Of a stretch of DNA of 64,000 nt, positions 13,844-26,146 are shown piece by piece. The translations under genes and the position numbers were made by a program. The notes under the pieces are model-generated. The model had not been told where the DNA came from and searched no databases. It saw nothing but the letters and a program-made list of their open reading frames with translations. The DNA is taken from positions 1,178,001-1,242,000 of the forward strand of contig JBBPFI010000002.1 of the NCBI GenBank assembly GCA_037974965.1, read 5' to 3'. The DNA comes from Dacryopinax spathularia (lineage: Eukaryota; Basidiomycota; Dacrymycetes; Dacrymycetales; Dacrymycetaceae). Position 1 is the first letter of the stretch; every line of letters begins with the position of its first letter.

Positions 13844-15280
13844 ATGGCAGAACAACAGGCTGAGATAGACCTCGATTCCGTCATCGATCGGCTGCTAGAA
13901 GGTACGTTGTTTTGGTCATGTTTGGGGGCTGTTGGCTGGGCTGGACGGGTTGAGAGCGAGCTCGGGTGGGGTTTAGCGGTGACGGAGGGCCCTTTGAGGT
14001 TATCTGGGAAGAGGTTGAGGCGGATGGAGCGCCGTTTTGAGCCCATGGAACAGTTTTCGCTTCGTATCGCGTAAGTATCGGACGTGGGACTGACAGCGCG
14101 TTCGACCGTGTTTAGTGCGAGGAAACCGCCCCGGAAAGCCCGTTCAGCTGCAGGAGTACGAGATCAAGTACTTGTGCACAAAAGCACGCGAGATTTTCAT
14201 AAACCAGCCTATACTCCTCGAGCTGGAGGCCCCGATCAAGATTTGCGGTACGCCGAACTGCTTTTACATGTCATCATGCGTCTTCTGACATGATGTTGGC
14301 TCAATCCAGGCGACATACACGGGCAGTACTACGATCTTCTGCGGTTGTTCGAGTACGGTGGCTTCCCTCCTGAGGCTAACTACCTGTTTCTCGGCGATTA
14401 TGTCGACCGAGGGAAGCAATCGCTCGAGACGATCTGCCTGCTACTCGCCTACAAGATCAAGTATCCGGAAAACTTCTTCATCCTCCGAGGTAACCACGAA
14501 TGTGCTAGTATCAACCGTATTTACGGTTTCTATGACGAATGTACGTACCTTTCTCGGAGCTCGCCACGTCATAGTAGGGATTATGCTAATCCGGTTGCTT
14601 TAGGTAAGCGGCGGTACAACATCAAGCTCTGGAAGACATTCACGGACTGCTTCAACTGCCTGCCAATCGCTGCTATCATCGACGAAAAAATCTTCACCAT
14701 GCATGGTGGCTTGAGCCCGGATCTGCAGAGCATGGAGCAGATTAGGCGGGTGATGAGGCCGACGGATGTACCCGATACAGGTGCGTGGCACGCGACCAGC
14801 TACATGTCCGTTACCTGATATATGCGTGTCTAGGCCTTCTTTGCGATCTACTTTGGTCCGATCCCGATAAGGACATCACAGGGTGGAGCGAGAACGACCG
14901 TGGAGTGTCGTTCACCTTCGGACCGGACGTTGTGTCTCGATTCTTACAGAAGCACGACATGGACCTAATTTGCCGTGCCCATCAAGTCGTGGAGGATGGA
15001 TATGAGTTCTTCGCAAAACGCCAGCTGGTCACGCTTTTCTCTGCCCCCAACTACTGCGGCGAATTCGATAATGCCGGTGCAATGATGAGCGTGGACGAGA
15101 CGCTGCTGTGCTCCTTCCAGGTACGTTATGAGCTGGCTTTCGTGGGCCTCCGTTCTGACACGAAGGCTGCAGATTTTGAAGCCAGCGGAGAAGAAATCAA
15201 AGTACCCGAGCTATGGTGGCATGGGCGGCATGGGTGGAAACCGGCCGGTGACGCCGCCACGCAACAAGAAGGTGCATTGA
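13844..15280 (+). CDS. GLC7: Serine/threonine protein phosphatase PP1 catalytic subunit
   Basis: PP1 dephosphorylates many substrates chosen by regulatory subunits (glycogen, mitosis, transcription). Six exons (13844-13901, 14116-14247, 14310-14540, 14604-14780, 14834-15120, 15173-15280) give 330 aa, the normal size. The metallophosphatase motifs GDIHGQ, GDYVDRG and RGNHE are all present, as are the PP1-specific stretches [15 protein letters not shown] and [15 protein letters not shown]. The C-terminus contains a short Gly/Met repeat (GGMGGMGGN) and ends [12 protein letters not shown]. It keeps the TPPR phosphorylation site for cyclin-dependent kinase. The first intron is the longest (214 bp). 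All catalytic residues look intact. The identification is essentially certain. Confidence 0.97.
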
Positions 15281-15947
15281 GAGTTCGTCTTTCGCATGAT
15301 TCTCGTCTGAACGTGAAGTAGGGGAAGGCGTAAACGCTGAAGGCGCATATACCGAGGCATACGTGCGATGGCAGCGATCGAGTCGGGTGGTTGGATGTGC
15401 CGTGGAATGGCAAGAGGCATCCAAAGAGAAATGAGGTCACAACGCCGCTTTCTACCCGGTTCGATGTGGAGGCTGTGGTTGTGGTTGCTTCCTCATTTCT
15501 TTCCACCCTTCTTTCGCACCCGCCCCTATCCCTCTCGTCGACTGTCGTGCACGGGCAGCCACAACAGGCTTCACACTCCTTCATTCCCTTCGTTCCTTCC
15601 TCGTTGCCCCAAACCCTCTCGTCTCTGTATCGCCAAGCGCGTCTAGCTTCATCTCTCTGTGCTCTTTCTGCCCGCTGGTCTCCTTTCTCGCTCGTCCTAC
15701 AATCTAACACACCCGTGATCCGTCCTACTTGAACCCTTCACTCATCCCAATCATGATCCCGATGCCTAGCCGTACGTAGCCTAAATGTGAACTAGGGCTC
15801 ATTAGACCCATGCTTCGTTGACGTGCGACTGCTTGGCAAGCAATTTCATGCGCAAAAGAATCAAGCGGTATACATTACGATGCGGACCTGAGAGTACAAG
15901 TGTGTATGCCGAAAGAAAAAAGTAAGGGTAGACCGGGTCACAGATAA
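15281..15947 (+). other. Convergent 3' flanks of PP1 and RPC31
   Basis: About 670 bp between two stop codons on opposite strands. It is C/T-rich on the plus strand (15440-15700). No gene or RNA feature is recognised. Confidence 0.4.
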
Positions 15948-16881
15948 TCAGTCGTAATCGCCTGGAAGCGGGTCAGCAGCGTTCCAACGCATAGTCAGAT
16001 AACATACCGCCACCACGATCTCCATCATCATTCATGTCATCGTCATCGTCAGCTTCTCCGTTGTCGAAGTAGTTGGCTTCATAATCATCGTCGCCCTCCA
16101 AATCCTCCACATCATAGTCTTCCTGACGTTCCTCCTCTTCGTCCTCGTCCGCCTCTTCCTCGTTTGCCTCCTGCAGATAATGTAAGCGCTTACAGACAAC
16201 CATCCTTGGGAGCCAGCCTACCCCTCCTTCCTTATCATCGATACCAAGCGCATCGATATCCAGCTTCTTTCTCCGCTTTTTCTTATATTCGATCACTGCA
16301 TCACCCATTTCAGGACCACACGGCGCTCAAGAAGAGACGACGGGGACCGACCTCTCAGCTTTTTCGCTGGGTAGAAATACCCATCCCACAAACTAGAAGG
16401 GAAGAACTCCTGATTAAAGTCCTCCTGCTTGAGCATCCGGCTCGTCATCTTCTCCTGTTCCCGAATCCTGTCGAACCAGTGCTCGATCTCTGCCCCTCCT
16501 GTCAGCTTCCACTCACAACACACCTTGCACAATGAAAGCAGGCAGGGAGCGTACCGTTCGGCTTCTTAGTTTCTTCCTGGACGATCCAGTACTTTGACTG
16601 TCGCATCCGCTCGATCAGCTCGATCTGGTACCTGACGGCCTTTGACTCCTTCGTATCGAGAGGCGTCATATTGGGTATATCCATAGGCTGCAGACACAGC
16701 ATAAGCATTAAACTGGCTCGGAAGGGAGCGAGGTTCTCACGGGGTATAGAGCTGATGGAGCGGCCATGGACGCTTGGATATCCTTGAAGTCTACGCCTGG
16801 GGGAAGACTTGGACCGCCGAACCCTCCTCGACCTCGTCCGAAGCCGCCTCCGCGCCCTCGTCCTCCGCCTCGACCACCCAT
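15948..16881 (-). CDS. RPC31: RNA polymerase III subunit C31 (RPC7-like)
   Basis: C31 sits in the Pol III-specific C82-C34-C31 subcomplex used in transcription initiation of tRNA and 5S genes. Six exons on the minus strand (16741-16881, 16555-16687, 16352-16498, 16222-16295, 16008-16170, 15948-15961) give 223 aa. The layout is typical of the family. There is an N-terminal RGG-like stretch (MGGRGGGRGRGGGFGRGRGG). A middle segment, YQIELIERMRQSKYW...FPSSLWDGYF, follows, then a basic KKKRRKKLD. An acidic tail containing NYFDNGE ends the protein. The last exon adds only GDYD and the stop. Each junction keeps frame and joins conserved sequence. It is convergent with PP1. Confidence 0.88.
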
Positions 16882-18497
16882 GATTCCTGCAGCTTCGGTC
16901 CCAGGTCACGAGATAAAGAGTACAGCAGTATTAGTAGGACTTGGACGCAAGCTAGGAGGGTGTCGGGCTGCACGAGAAAGCAAGGACTGCCGAGCGGAGC
17001 TTTGGCGACTCGGACCAGGTCGAAATTATGCGCCTACCAAGGTCAGGGTCGTCGCGTCCTACTGAGAGAACAAACGGCTCGGAGCCGAAGTTACCCCGAA
17101 ACTGATGGTCTCGCCTTGTTTTGTGGGCTTCCGGAAAAGGAACTGTGACTTCAAAGAAGACGGGTCGACGTAAACATCAGGGTGATTTAAGGCTACGTAT
17201 TCCCACTGTTTTGGGTGGTTTGGATACTTATATGGTCGCTTCTTTTATGCTCCAGTCTAGACTGCAATCCCCTTGGGGTGATAGAAGACCACCATGCCTC
17301 AGCCAGACGAGTAACCATTTCTGTTAAGACTCGCACCCGATGTCGGGCACATAGCGCCTTTCCGCCAGCACCGTCGATCTGCCTGCCACTGTGCCAGCGA
17401 GTCACTGATCTTCCCTATCAGCACGGATTTATACGGCGCTTAGCACCAGTGTTCCTGGGCAACACCGCTGATCGAAATACTGATCGTTTTCCCTTATTCG
17501 GTATCGCAGACTCATGGACGGTCACGAACTTCTCAGAACTTGCTCGGAACTTGGCCATCCAAGGAAGACGCCCGTATTATGCAGCCGACCAATGGGTCTT
17601 CCAGCCTGATAGCACGCGCCAAGTGGAGGCGGGCTTGGTTCTGACCGCGCACGACTTAGAGAAAATCGGGATCATCCTATAGGTAGAGATGTTCAGACAT
17701 AGTGTCGGATTCCCGCGCTGTTTGGCGCCCGCAGCGTGAAGAATAGGGAGTGATCGTGTTGAGGTCTGGCTGACCCGACAAGCAGCGTGGAATGTGCCAG
17801 CGGGTTTTCCTTATCGGGATAGCGGGAGCAAACTTGGGTAAGCTGCACGAGGGGAATGAAAGCTTCAGACCAGTCTGATGAGGTCGAAAAGCTAGGCATT
17901 ACTGTTACAAGTTCGTAGAGAAATAGACGGTGCATAGCCGTTGTAGGGAAAGGCACAGGGCGACATGATGTGACGTTGCATGGTCTTGTTGCGATGATGT
18001 TGCCATGTGAGTTGTATGTAACAAAACCCGAGTGGAATGCTGTGTTGTAGACCCGGAGGACGACGAGAGAAGGGGAGGAGACCCGGGGTGAACGGAGGCA
18101 CATTTGCTATCGCCTCGCTGGTCGGCCCCTTTCAAAGAGAGGGCCGCTCATCATCGCCCGTTCCCCTCTTCATCCCATCCACCACTTCAACACCCTCGAC
18201 TGAAAGCTACTACACTCCGCTCTCTTCAACTCTCTCTGTGAGTACATCTTCCCATTACCATCCTATTATCTCGCCCTTGTTACAAGGCAAAAAGCGAGAT
18301 ATCCGGCATTGTCTTCGTTCTCGCTAGCAAGCACGCTTGCCGGGCCTTTGTTCGCGCACTTTCCACGTTAGTCATGCGCCGTCATCGGCCGCTTGCAGCG
18401 CTTGCCGATCTCCTATATAACCCCTTGGCTCTCATACCGAGTTGACCTTTACTGATACCTGTTGTACCACTAGCACCAACTATATTCCCCTTCTACA
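16882..18497 (+). other. Intergenic region between RPC31 and UBC4
   Basis: About 1.6 kb shared by two divergent genes. A plus-strand frame at 17215-17682 ends with a protein-like stretch (RRPYYAADQWVFQPD) but begins poorly. I could not connect it to upstream exons or to a family, so it is not called. A C/T-rich leader precedes UBC4. Confidence 0.35.
18414..18420 (+). promoter_or_regulatory. TATA box of UBC4
   Basis: TATATAA lies 78 bp upstream of the UBC4 ATG, a normal distance for a strongly expressed fungal gene. Confidence 0.6.
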
Positions 18498-19160
<663 letters not shown>

Positions 19161-19675
19161 TCGAGTTGCGTTGAGAACGGCTCGATACAGGGAAGTCTCA
19201 GTGTGTTATGCTGAGCACCTCGGCTGAGGTTTTCCGCGTTCCTCGGCGTGCTCTGTCATGTGTATCAATCATGTCATGTCATTCCCGCTTTCACTCCTTT
19301 TACGCCTGCTACTGTGCAATGATCGATGTTTACAAAGAGCGTGTCGTGCAATTCGAGATGATGTTCCGAGATTAGATATGACTGAGTCATTCCCACGGCG
19401 TGCCTTGCAGCGAGAGGTAAGAACTGGAGGCCAACATCATATTCGTGCTCGCATGGATGGTGTGATCGCCCTGGCTGGCGAACTGAGATTTGAACGAGGC
19501 CTGCCAGCTTGCCTGTTGCGCCGTTGCGAATGGTCGGTGAAAGCGTGCTTCAGTTGTGATCAGCGTAAACCCGAAAAGTAAAACGATGTACACTCACAAG
19601 GGCTATCGTACCAATACCATCTCGACCATCCTCCTGAAGGACATCGCTTCCCAACGCCCAACACCCCGAACCCAA
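19161..19675 (+). other. Convergent 3' flanks of UBC4 and UreD
   Basis: About 515 bp between opposing stop codons. No gene, repeat or RNA is recognised. Confidence 0.4.
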
Positions 19676-20674
19676 TCACACAAAAGCCTTATCATACACG
19701 TCCCTTCCCACAACATCCCGCACACCGCTCAACGCCTCCCTCAGCCAAATCCTCACGCTCTCCGTCTCCCTCCCCGCGCACCTCAGCACCCCCGCCCCTC
19801 CGCCCCGGTCGAGCGCACTAAAAGACCAAACAAACTCGGCCGGCTTGTTTCTCTGCATTTGCTGGATCTGGGCGTACCTTTCCCTCAGGCTGGCAAGGAG
19901 AGGCTGGACAAGCGGGCCAAAGAGGAAGACGGTCGCGTAGCATCCATATGGTGCTAGTCGGGCTTTCAGCTCACCCGGTGCGGAAGGGTGCAGGAGCATG
20001 ACGTCCTTAACAACCCGTCTCCCGGCAACGCGAAGATCATTGACGCTCCTGTACCGCTCTAGTTCCCAGATCTCACCGCGGGACATCCGGCCGCTCGTGA
20101 ACCAGTCTAGGATCACGGCGGAAGCAGTGGGATGGAGGTCGAATGACTGGATTTGGGAGTAGGACGAGTGGGCGAAACATGTTACTGGGTCGGGGAGGAG
20201 GAGGAGGAGGGCGTTGGCTTGTATTGAGGCGTGTAAGCGTTGGCGGGTGATGGGTGCTTCAGTCGCGGTTCCTCGGACTCGGAAGACCTTCGTGTAGCCC
20301 TGTATTCCCAGTATTTATCCTTATCACTAAGAAAAGCAGAGAATAGAGCAGGGCGGGCACACCTGAGTAAGCATCATCAACCTGCACCCCTCACCCACCA
20401 CAACCTCCAAATCGATCCGATCGCCCGATACAAGTCCCCCGCCATACGAAAGCACATACACCGTCGCCACGGGCCCCTCGACGGCCGTACGGGGCGAAAG
20501 AAGCTTGAGCGGGTAAGAGTATGAGAGCTCGCTGAATGCTGCTGAGGTGGGGCCGGAGGGGAGGAGGACGGCGCGGCCGGTGCCGTGGTGCGGGTGCCGG
20601 GCTGGCGCTGGGACTGGCGCTGTAGGGGGAGGGGAAGACTGGGAGACTAGGGAGGGGGAGGGGACATTGGCCAT
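19676..20674 (-). CDS. ureD: Urease accessory protein UreD
   Basis: UreD is the scaffold that holds apo-urease with UreF and UreG while nickel is inserted. Two exons (20363-20674, 19676-20299) give 311 aa. Family landmarks are GTGRAVLL and LLSPRTAV near the N-terminus, then YGGGLVSGDRIDLEV, the (M)LTQGYTKVFRVRG block formed across the splice, and VILDWFTSGRMSRGE with the conserved Trp-Phe-Thr-Ser-Gly-Arg. The 63-bp intron joins LMMLTQ to GYTKVF, where homologues carry TQ(A/G)xTKV(F/Y)R, so the splice is well supported. The gene is divergent from DPH7 with only 146 bp between the ATGs. Urease and the other accessory genes are not in this window. Confidence 0.92.
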
Positions 20675-20820
20675 ACGAAGCCTGCTTTAACAGAGCAGCC
20701 GGCCTGGGTATACAGTACACACGAGTAAAGCGAGTGAGAGAAACCAAGCTCAGATGTGCGAGTCGCGATAACAAGCGCGCGTCTCCGTGTGCCCTTCCTC
20801 ACCTTTCCTAGCGCTCGACG

Positions 20821-22267
20821 ATGCCTTCCGTCCCCGCTCTCCAAACACTCACCCTCCCCCACCCAGCAGACTCACTCTCCATCCTCCCCTCATCCTCCAC
20901 CTCCGCCTCCCAACCCTCAGTGTTGGCATGCGGGACCTACAGGCTAATCGAATCCACCCCACAGCGGCGCATCGGGAGTGTGCAGCTGTACGAAATCCTC
21001 CAGGACTCAGGCTCGTGTGTTCCTTTCCTCCTTCTCTCATTCCTTCCGATTCTGGGCTGATCGGAAGGGTAGGAAAGATGTTGGGCAAGTTGAAGCGGTG
21101 GGGATATTGGATTTACAGTGGGCTACGAGGCCGGATCGAACCGCCGCGCTCTTGACGGCAGATGCGGAAGGCTACCTTAATCTCTACACCTACGATCCCG
21201 CCTCCTCTGTGCGTAGTCCTTCCCTGCTCCCTTCCACGCTCTGGGGAAGAAAGAAACCTGAAGAAAAACAGTAGGCCCTCACCCCTACCTCCCGAGCCTC
21301 CACCTCCCCCAACTCCAAAGAAGCACTAGCGCTCTCCCTCTCCCTTCCCGCCTCTTACAAACCCCTCACCCTCCCCAGCCTAGGACCAGCACTGGTCTCG
21401 CTATCGAATGGCGAGCTGTCTCATCTCCTTCCACGGGGAGAGGGGTATGAAGTGGAAAGATGCTGGAAGGGGCATGAGCATGAGGCTTGGGACGTTTCTT
21501 GGGGACATGAGCACCAGCCCGACGTTTTGTACTCCGGTATGGTCCCCGCTTCGTTTAACCCTTGTCGGGCCAGAAAGGGCTGACAAGTCCGAAAGGGAGC
21601 GACGACCTTACGCTCAAAGGCTGGGACCTGAGAGCGGGGACGGAGAGTCCAACTTTCGTTACACGGAGGTTCGTCCTCCTTACCCCACTTCCTGCCTGAT
21701 CGTGCTGAAATGGAATGGTATGGGAATAGGTTCGACGCCGGCGTCGTCTCGATCGTCCCTTCTTCCTGGAACGACAATGAACTAGCAGTGGGCACGTACG
21801 TCCCTGCCTTCCCCCCCGCCCCTCTCCCATCTCCTCTTCTCTTTTCCGCATCCTTCAGGGCAAAGCTGACCGGAAGGCATAGGTACGACTCCCTCGTCAG
21901 GATATACGACACCCGCTCTCCCGCCCGGGCCCTCCAAACGCACCCCGTCTCCGGAGGGGCATGGAGGCTCGCCTTCCACCCCTCTCCATCCAGGAAAGAC
22001 CAGCTCCTAGTAGCAGCTATGCACGGCGGCGCAGAGATCATCCGTCTCGGGACGGCTCCTGAGCGAAAGAAAGGAGCAGGAGGAGAAGGAGGAGAAGGAG
22101 GAGAAGGAGAAGAGGCGGGAAAAGGGGGGAAGGAGAGAGTGCGGTTTGAGGGACATGAGAGTATGTGCTATGGCGCGAAATGGGTCACTGGCGACCGGGG
22201 GAAGGGAGAGGACATAGTGGCTAGTTGTTCGTTTTATGACCAGAAGCTGTGTCTCTGGAGAGCCTAG
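20821..22267 (+). CDS. DPH7: Diphthine methyltransferase DPH7 (WD40 protein)
   Basis: DPH7 removes a methyl ester from the EF-2 diphthine intermediate so that diphthamide can be completed. Six exons (20821-21014, 21073-21208, 21275-21536, 21596-21668, 21730-21795, 21883-22267) give 371 aa. WD-type repeats are visible, for example ILDLQWA, EAWDVSWG...VLYSGSDD...GWDLR and YDSLVRIYDTRSP. The C-terminal ASCSFYDQKLCLW is the family hallmark. A low-complexity Gly/Glu insert lies just before the final repeat. The third internal donor is the weak GTTCGT, but the splice restores RRFDAGVVSI. Phases are consistent throughout. It shares a very short promoter with ureD. Confidence 0.87.
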
Positions 22268-24033
22268 CATCTGCATTATCGCTCGAGCAACCTATCTCTG
22301 TCATGTCTACCCTGGGTTAAGTACTTGGATATTGAAATGATAATGATGATAATGTCAACCGCTATTTCTGGCTAGTATCTGGCTGCGACAAGGAAGAACC
22401 TGTCAAACCCGATTCCATTCCAAAAATAGCTTATCGCGTCTACTGTTAGTACCCACATGTCGTGCCTGATTCATTCTAGTTATTGTAAGCAACAACTCCC
22501 AAATCCCTTCTTCCAGAGATAGGAAAACACTTTCCACATACCGCTCCTTACCAGCGGTTTTCCGAGTTAGAGACCGGAAAACTCAGAGGAACCCAAGAAA
22601 TTACTTATTAGCCTGAATGCCAAGAACCTTGCCACCCCCTTTTTCGCAAATGAAGAGGTCAACATGACGCGCACCATACCTCACCCGCGCCCTAATAACC
22701 GTAATAATCCAAGTAACTGGTAGTCGCCAAGCTCTCCGTTATACCGGACCGTCACAGTACATACTCAAGCTGCTGCGCACGGTTGTGGAATGGCCAAGCT
22801 AGCCTGTGCCTATAAGCGGCAATTTCTGTGATCATGCGCCCTGTGGGTTCCGGGAGAATGTGTTGGAAGGACGGGGTGGGATAAGGGCCAAGACGTTAGT
22901 CGAAGGCGGGATGACGCCTTCGCTTCGCTTCATCTCAGTTCATCCAGCCTGCCCAAACCAAGTAACCAGATTATCCCGCTACAATTTTCGCAGTTCGTCC
23001 CATTCCAAGACTACTGAGTAGTGAGATGAGGAGCAGGACCACACAGGTCAATTTGTCGCGCCCTCCCAGGGAGAGTGAAACACACCCACGCGGGAATCAC
23101 GCGCCCCTCGTGTGCGTGCGGTGCCTAGAAACGCTTCGTCGTGTGCCGCTTCTGAAACGCGTCATACCCGCGCGGTGCTATCGATCCCTCCCTCCCCTTC
23201 ACACCTCCCACATCACCCACACCTACCACAGCTTATTGAATTCATCGATCCTGCCGCTTCTGAGTGCCCGATTCAGTTCGAATGGGACCGCGATGGGAGG
23301 GCGATAACTGCGAAGGTGGCCGATCTGACCGGATGGTGGCTATCTCTCCCAAATCGTCGACGGCTCGATGACGCTTCCTTCCCTCATCATCATGTGTGAG
23401 GAGGACGCTAGTGGATAGGCGGGATCAAGGGCGTACATTCCCGAAGGAGGCACGTTGCCACTCGCTCACACACACACACCATCGAAAAACAGGGGCGGCA
23501 CCGCGGGGAAGAGAGGCGAAGGAAAGTCTAATGCATCGATGGATGGGAGGGTGTGTGGGTGCGCAGCACCGCCTGCTTTGGCTGGGCGGCTCTGACCTGC
23601 ATGATGCAACCTCATCTCCGTCCGTGCACGGCTTCCCCCGATCCTTGTTCTTTCTCCTGCTCTTACATTCATCGCTGGGCTGCGTATCGCATCGCATCGT
23701 CTGCGCTTGGTACGCTCCGTGCTTAACGGCCATACGCGTCCTCTCGCCTCGCCCCCTACTACATCGACAGCGCCCATCAACCCCTCGGCGATAGAACGCA
23801 ACACGCCAACCGGACATCGAACGCGGTCAACCGAGGAGATTCAGCACTTGCGATACCCCGGTTCCGTCATCACTCGCCGGTGATACTAGTGCGAGGGTGC
23901 GGCGACTTGGGAGAGGCAGATCTCTTGCTGCTCTACCACCACCTACCGACTGCTAGCTGCGATTGCGAAAAGGAACGAAACGACTCTGGGAGTCGATCCC
24001 CTCAAGCGACACGCGAACATCAAGAAAGAAAAT
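22268..24033 (+). other. Long intergenic region before the unknown gene at 24034
   Basis: About 1.8 kb. No frame on either strand shows family character. It holds a short (CA)n run near 23466 and C/T-rich tracts. The last 150 bp are probably promoter and leader. Confidence 0.4.
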
Positions 24034-26146
24034 ATGGTCACTTCCTACGCTTCGGCTTCCTCCTCATCGACGACAACGACGACGGCGGGTTATGGACTTG
24101 CGGGTAGAGGACAACAACAGTATCAACGACCCCGACTCGTCATCCCCTCCTCGGGCAGCTCACCGCTCGCCCTAGTAAGGGAAGAGAGCACAGGCAGCAC
24201 ACGCACCGTCGGCTCAAAGGGGAAAGCTCGAGCTGATGACCGCAGAGAACGAGGAGGGGAGGAACAACGGGCAACTCCGGTCGAGCGCGAGCCGTGGACT
24301 TTGTCCCTTGCGGCGCTGGAGCGATATGTCTCTTCGTCGAGAGAGCAGCAGCGGGTGATCTTCCTCCTTGGCGGTATGTTCCCCGTCTCCTCGCATCCTC
24401 TGTGCAAAAGCTGACAGGCGAGCAGACCCACCCGCCTCGGCCCTCCAGCCCCTCCTAGCATCCGCATCCCTCTCCACCTCCCTTATCCTCCTCGCTTCCC
24501 TCTCCCCCTCCCCCTCCCCGCGCCCAGTGGTCCACCCTATGCCCCTCACCCACCCCACCGTGCGCACGCTCCGGCTCGACCCCTCCGTCGCTGGCCAACC
24601 AGAAGCAGCACGCGTTATCTGGCTCCTCGAGCGTGCTGAGCGCGCTTCCCGTGCTTGGCGGGCCCAGGAAAGAGGAGGAACGAAAGAAGCGCAGAAAGAG
24701 CTCGATAACCTGAGTGAGCTCAGCTCGCCCGGTTCTCCTCCCACTCCGGATCCTTCTCGCCCCCCGTCTCCCAGCGCCAGCAACTCCAGCACAAGCGTCT
24801 TCCGGCTCGCTCGCCTAGGACGCAGACCGTCCGCCCAGACCTCCTCCTCCTCTGCTCAAGAAGCAGCAAGGCTCCAACTAGCAAAAGAAAGACCGTTCGA
24901 CGCCGTGGTGCTTTTCCTCCCCCCGCATTTGTTGACGTCGGCTGCTGCGCTCGGAGAGGGGGATGCGGAGCTTAGAGCGCATGCTGGGCATTCGCTTTTG
25001 AAGCTGGCGATTCTGGTCTCTACGCTTTCGGCGCCGTTTTTGGTGAGTCGGAGGGAGGCGGAGCTCGTTAGGCAGCGGGAGGAGAGCGGGAAGGGCAGCT
25101 TGTTGAGGGCTGATAGTGCGTCTGCGTTAGGCGAGGTCGGAGGGGAGAGGGAAAAGAAGGGCGTGCTGGGGTTGTTAAGGCCCAAGATGCGCAAGCTTTC
25201 TTCCTCCTCCTCTTCGTCATCTGCGATCACTTCGACTTCGCACTCGTCAGTGTCGTCATTCCGCCGTCCCCCGCCAATTAACACCCTCGCTGCCTCCTCA
25301 TCCCGCTCCTCATCCTCCTCCATCCTCGTCAATTCCCGCACGTACTCCCTCGCCTCCTCCACCTCCTCTACGCTCCACCTGCCCGCGCAGCTCATACATG
25401 TCTTACCTCCGGGGCTTGACGCCCAAACACGGCAATCCCTCGCCCGAGCACTGGACAACTTCCTCTCCTCCTTCTCCGCCCCTTCGTCCGCCCTCTCAGC
25501 CCCTGACAGCCCCGGGGGACTAGCAAGTCGGACACTGCACTCCGCCCTCCTCCCCCTGGGGGCGCTGTCCGACCCTGCTTGCCTTCCAGTATCGAGCTCC
25601 ATCCGCCTCACCCCTGCCCACTCAGAAGAAAGGTTCTCCCCAATCGAGCTCCTCATCTCCGGCTCACTCCGCCCCCCCGCGGGGAGGAACACCCGCTGGC
25701 TCCCTTCCCTCCACGAGCCCGACACCCTTGTACTACCCTCCCACTGCCTAACCGCCTCCATCTCCTCCTCTTCCCCCGTCCTCACCCCTTCTCCCTCTCC
25801 CTCTCCCTCCCCCAGCCCGTCCCCCACACCCCCCGGGACAAGCTCAACAGCCGAACCCTCACCCTTATTCTCACCTTCCCACCCTCTCTCAAACTTAAAA
25901 GTGCCTATCAGGTCGCATTTCTTGCATTCCCGGGCAGAGGGGATGGGGAAACATAGGACGGGGCATGTGCATCCGCATGGGCGGGTGTTGAGTGCGCAGG
26001 ATGGGCGGGTGTTGAGTGCGCAAGAGGGGATGATTACGCCTCCTGGGAGTGAGGAAGAGGGGGAGGGGGGGAGGACGCCTACTACTGCTAATAGCGTCGC
26101 TAGTGGGGGGACGGCGAGGAAGAGGAGGTGGGGGAGACAGTACTAG
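24034..26146 (+). CDS. Fungal protein of unknown function, Ser-rich, 686 aa
   Basis: Two exons (24034-24373, 24426-26146) give 686 aa; the GTATGT...GCAG intron is in phase and joins VIFLLG to DPPASALQPLL. I do not recognise a named domain. The visible ordered segments are WTLSLAALERYVSSSREQQR followed by a Leu-rich part (residues about 88-175), a FDAVVLFLPPHLL strand-like segment followed by HSLLKLAILVSTL, and HLPAQLIHVLPPGLD. These look like buried strands and helices of one alpha/beta domain. Long Ser/Pro linkers interrupt it, including Ser runs near 280 and 320 and an SPSPSP run near 480. A short duplication (GRVLSAQDGRVLSAQEG) lies near the C-terminus. The long uninterrupted frame and codon-like composition make it a real gene, but its role is unknown. 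Confidence 0.7.

Noticed and set aside
17215-17682. 155-codon plus-strand frame upstream of UBC4
   Set aside because: The end looks protein-like, but there is no convincing start, no family match and no splice partner.
24856-25827. 323-codon minus-strand frame
   Set aside because: Antisense of the 24034-26146 gene; its Glu/Arg-rich content simply mirrors Ser-rich codons on the other strand.
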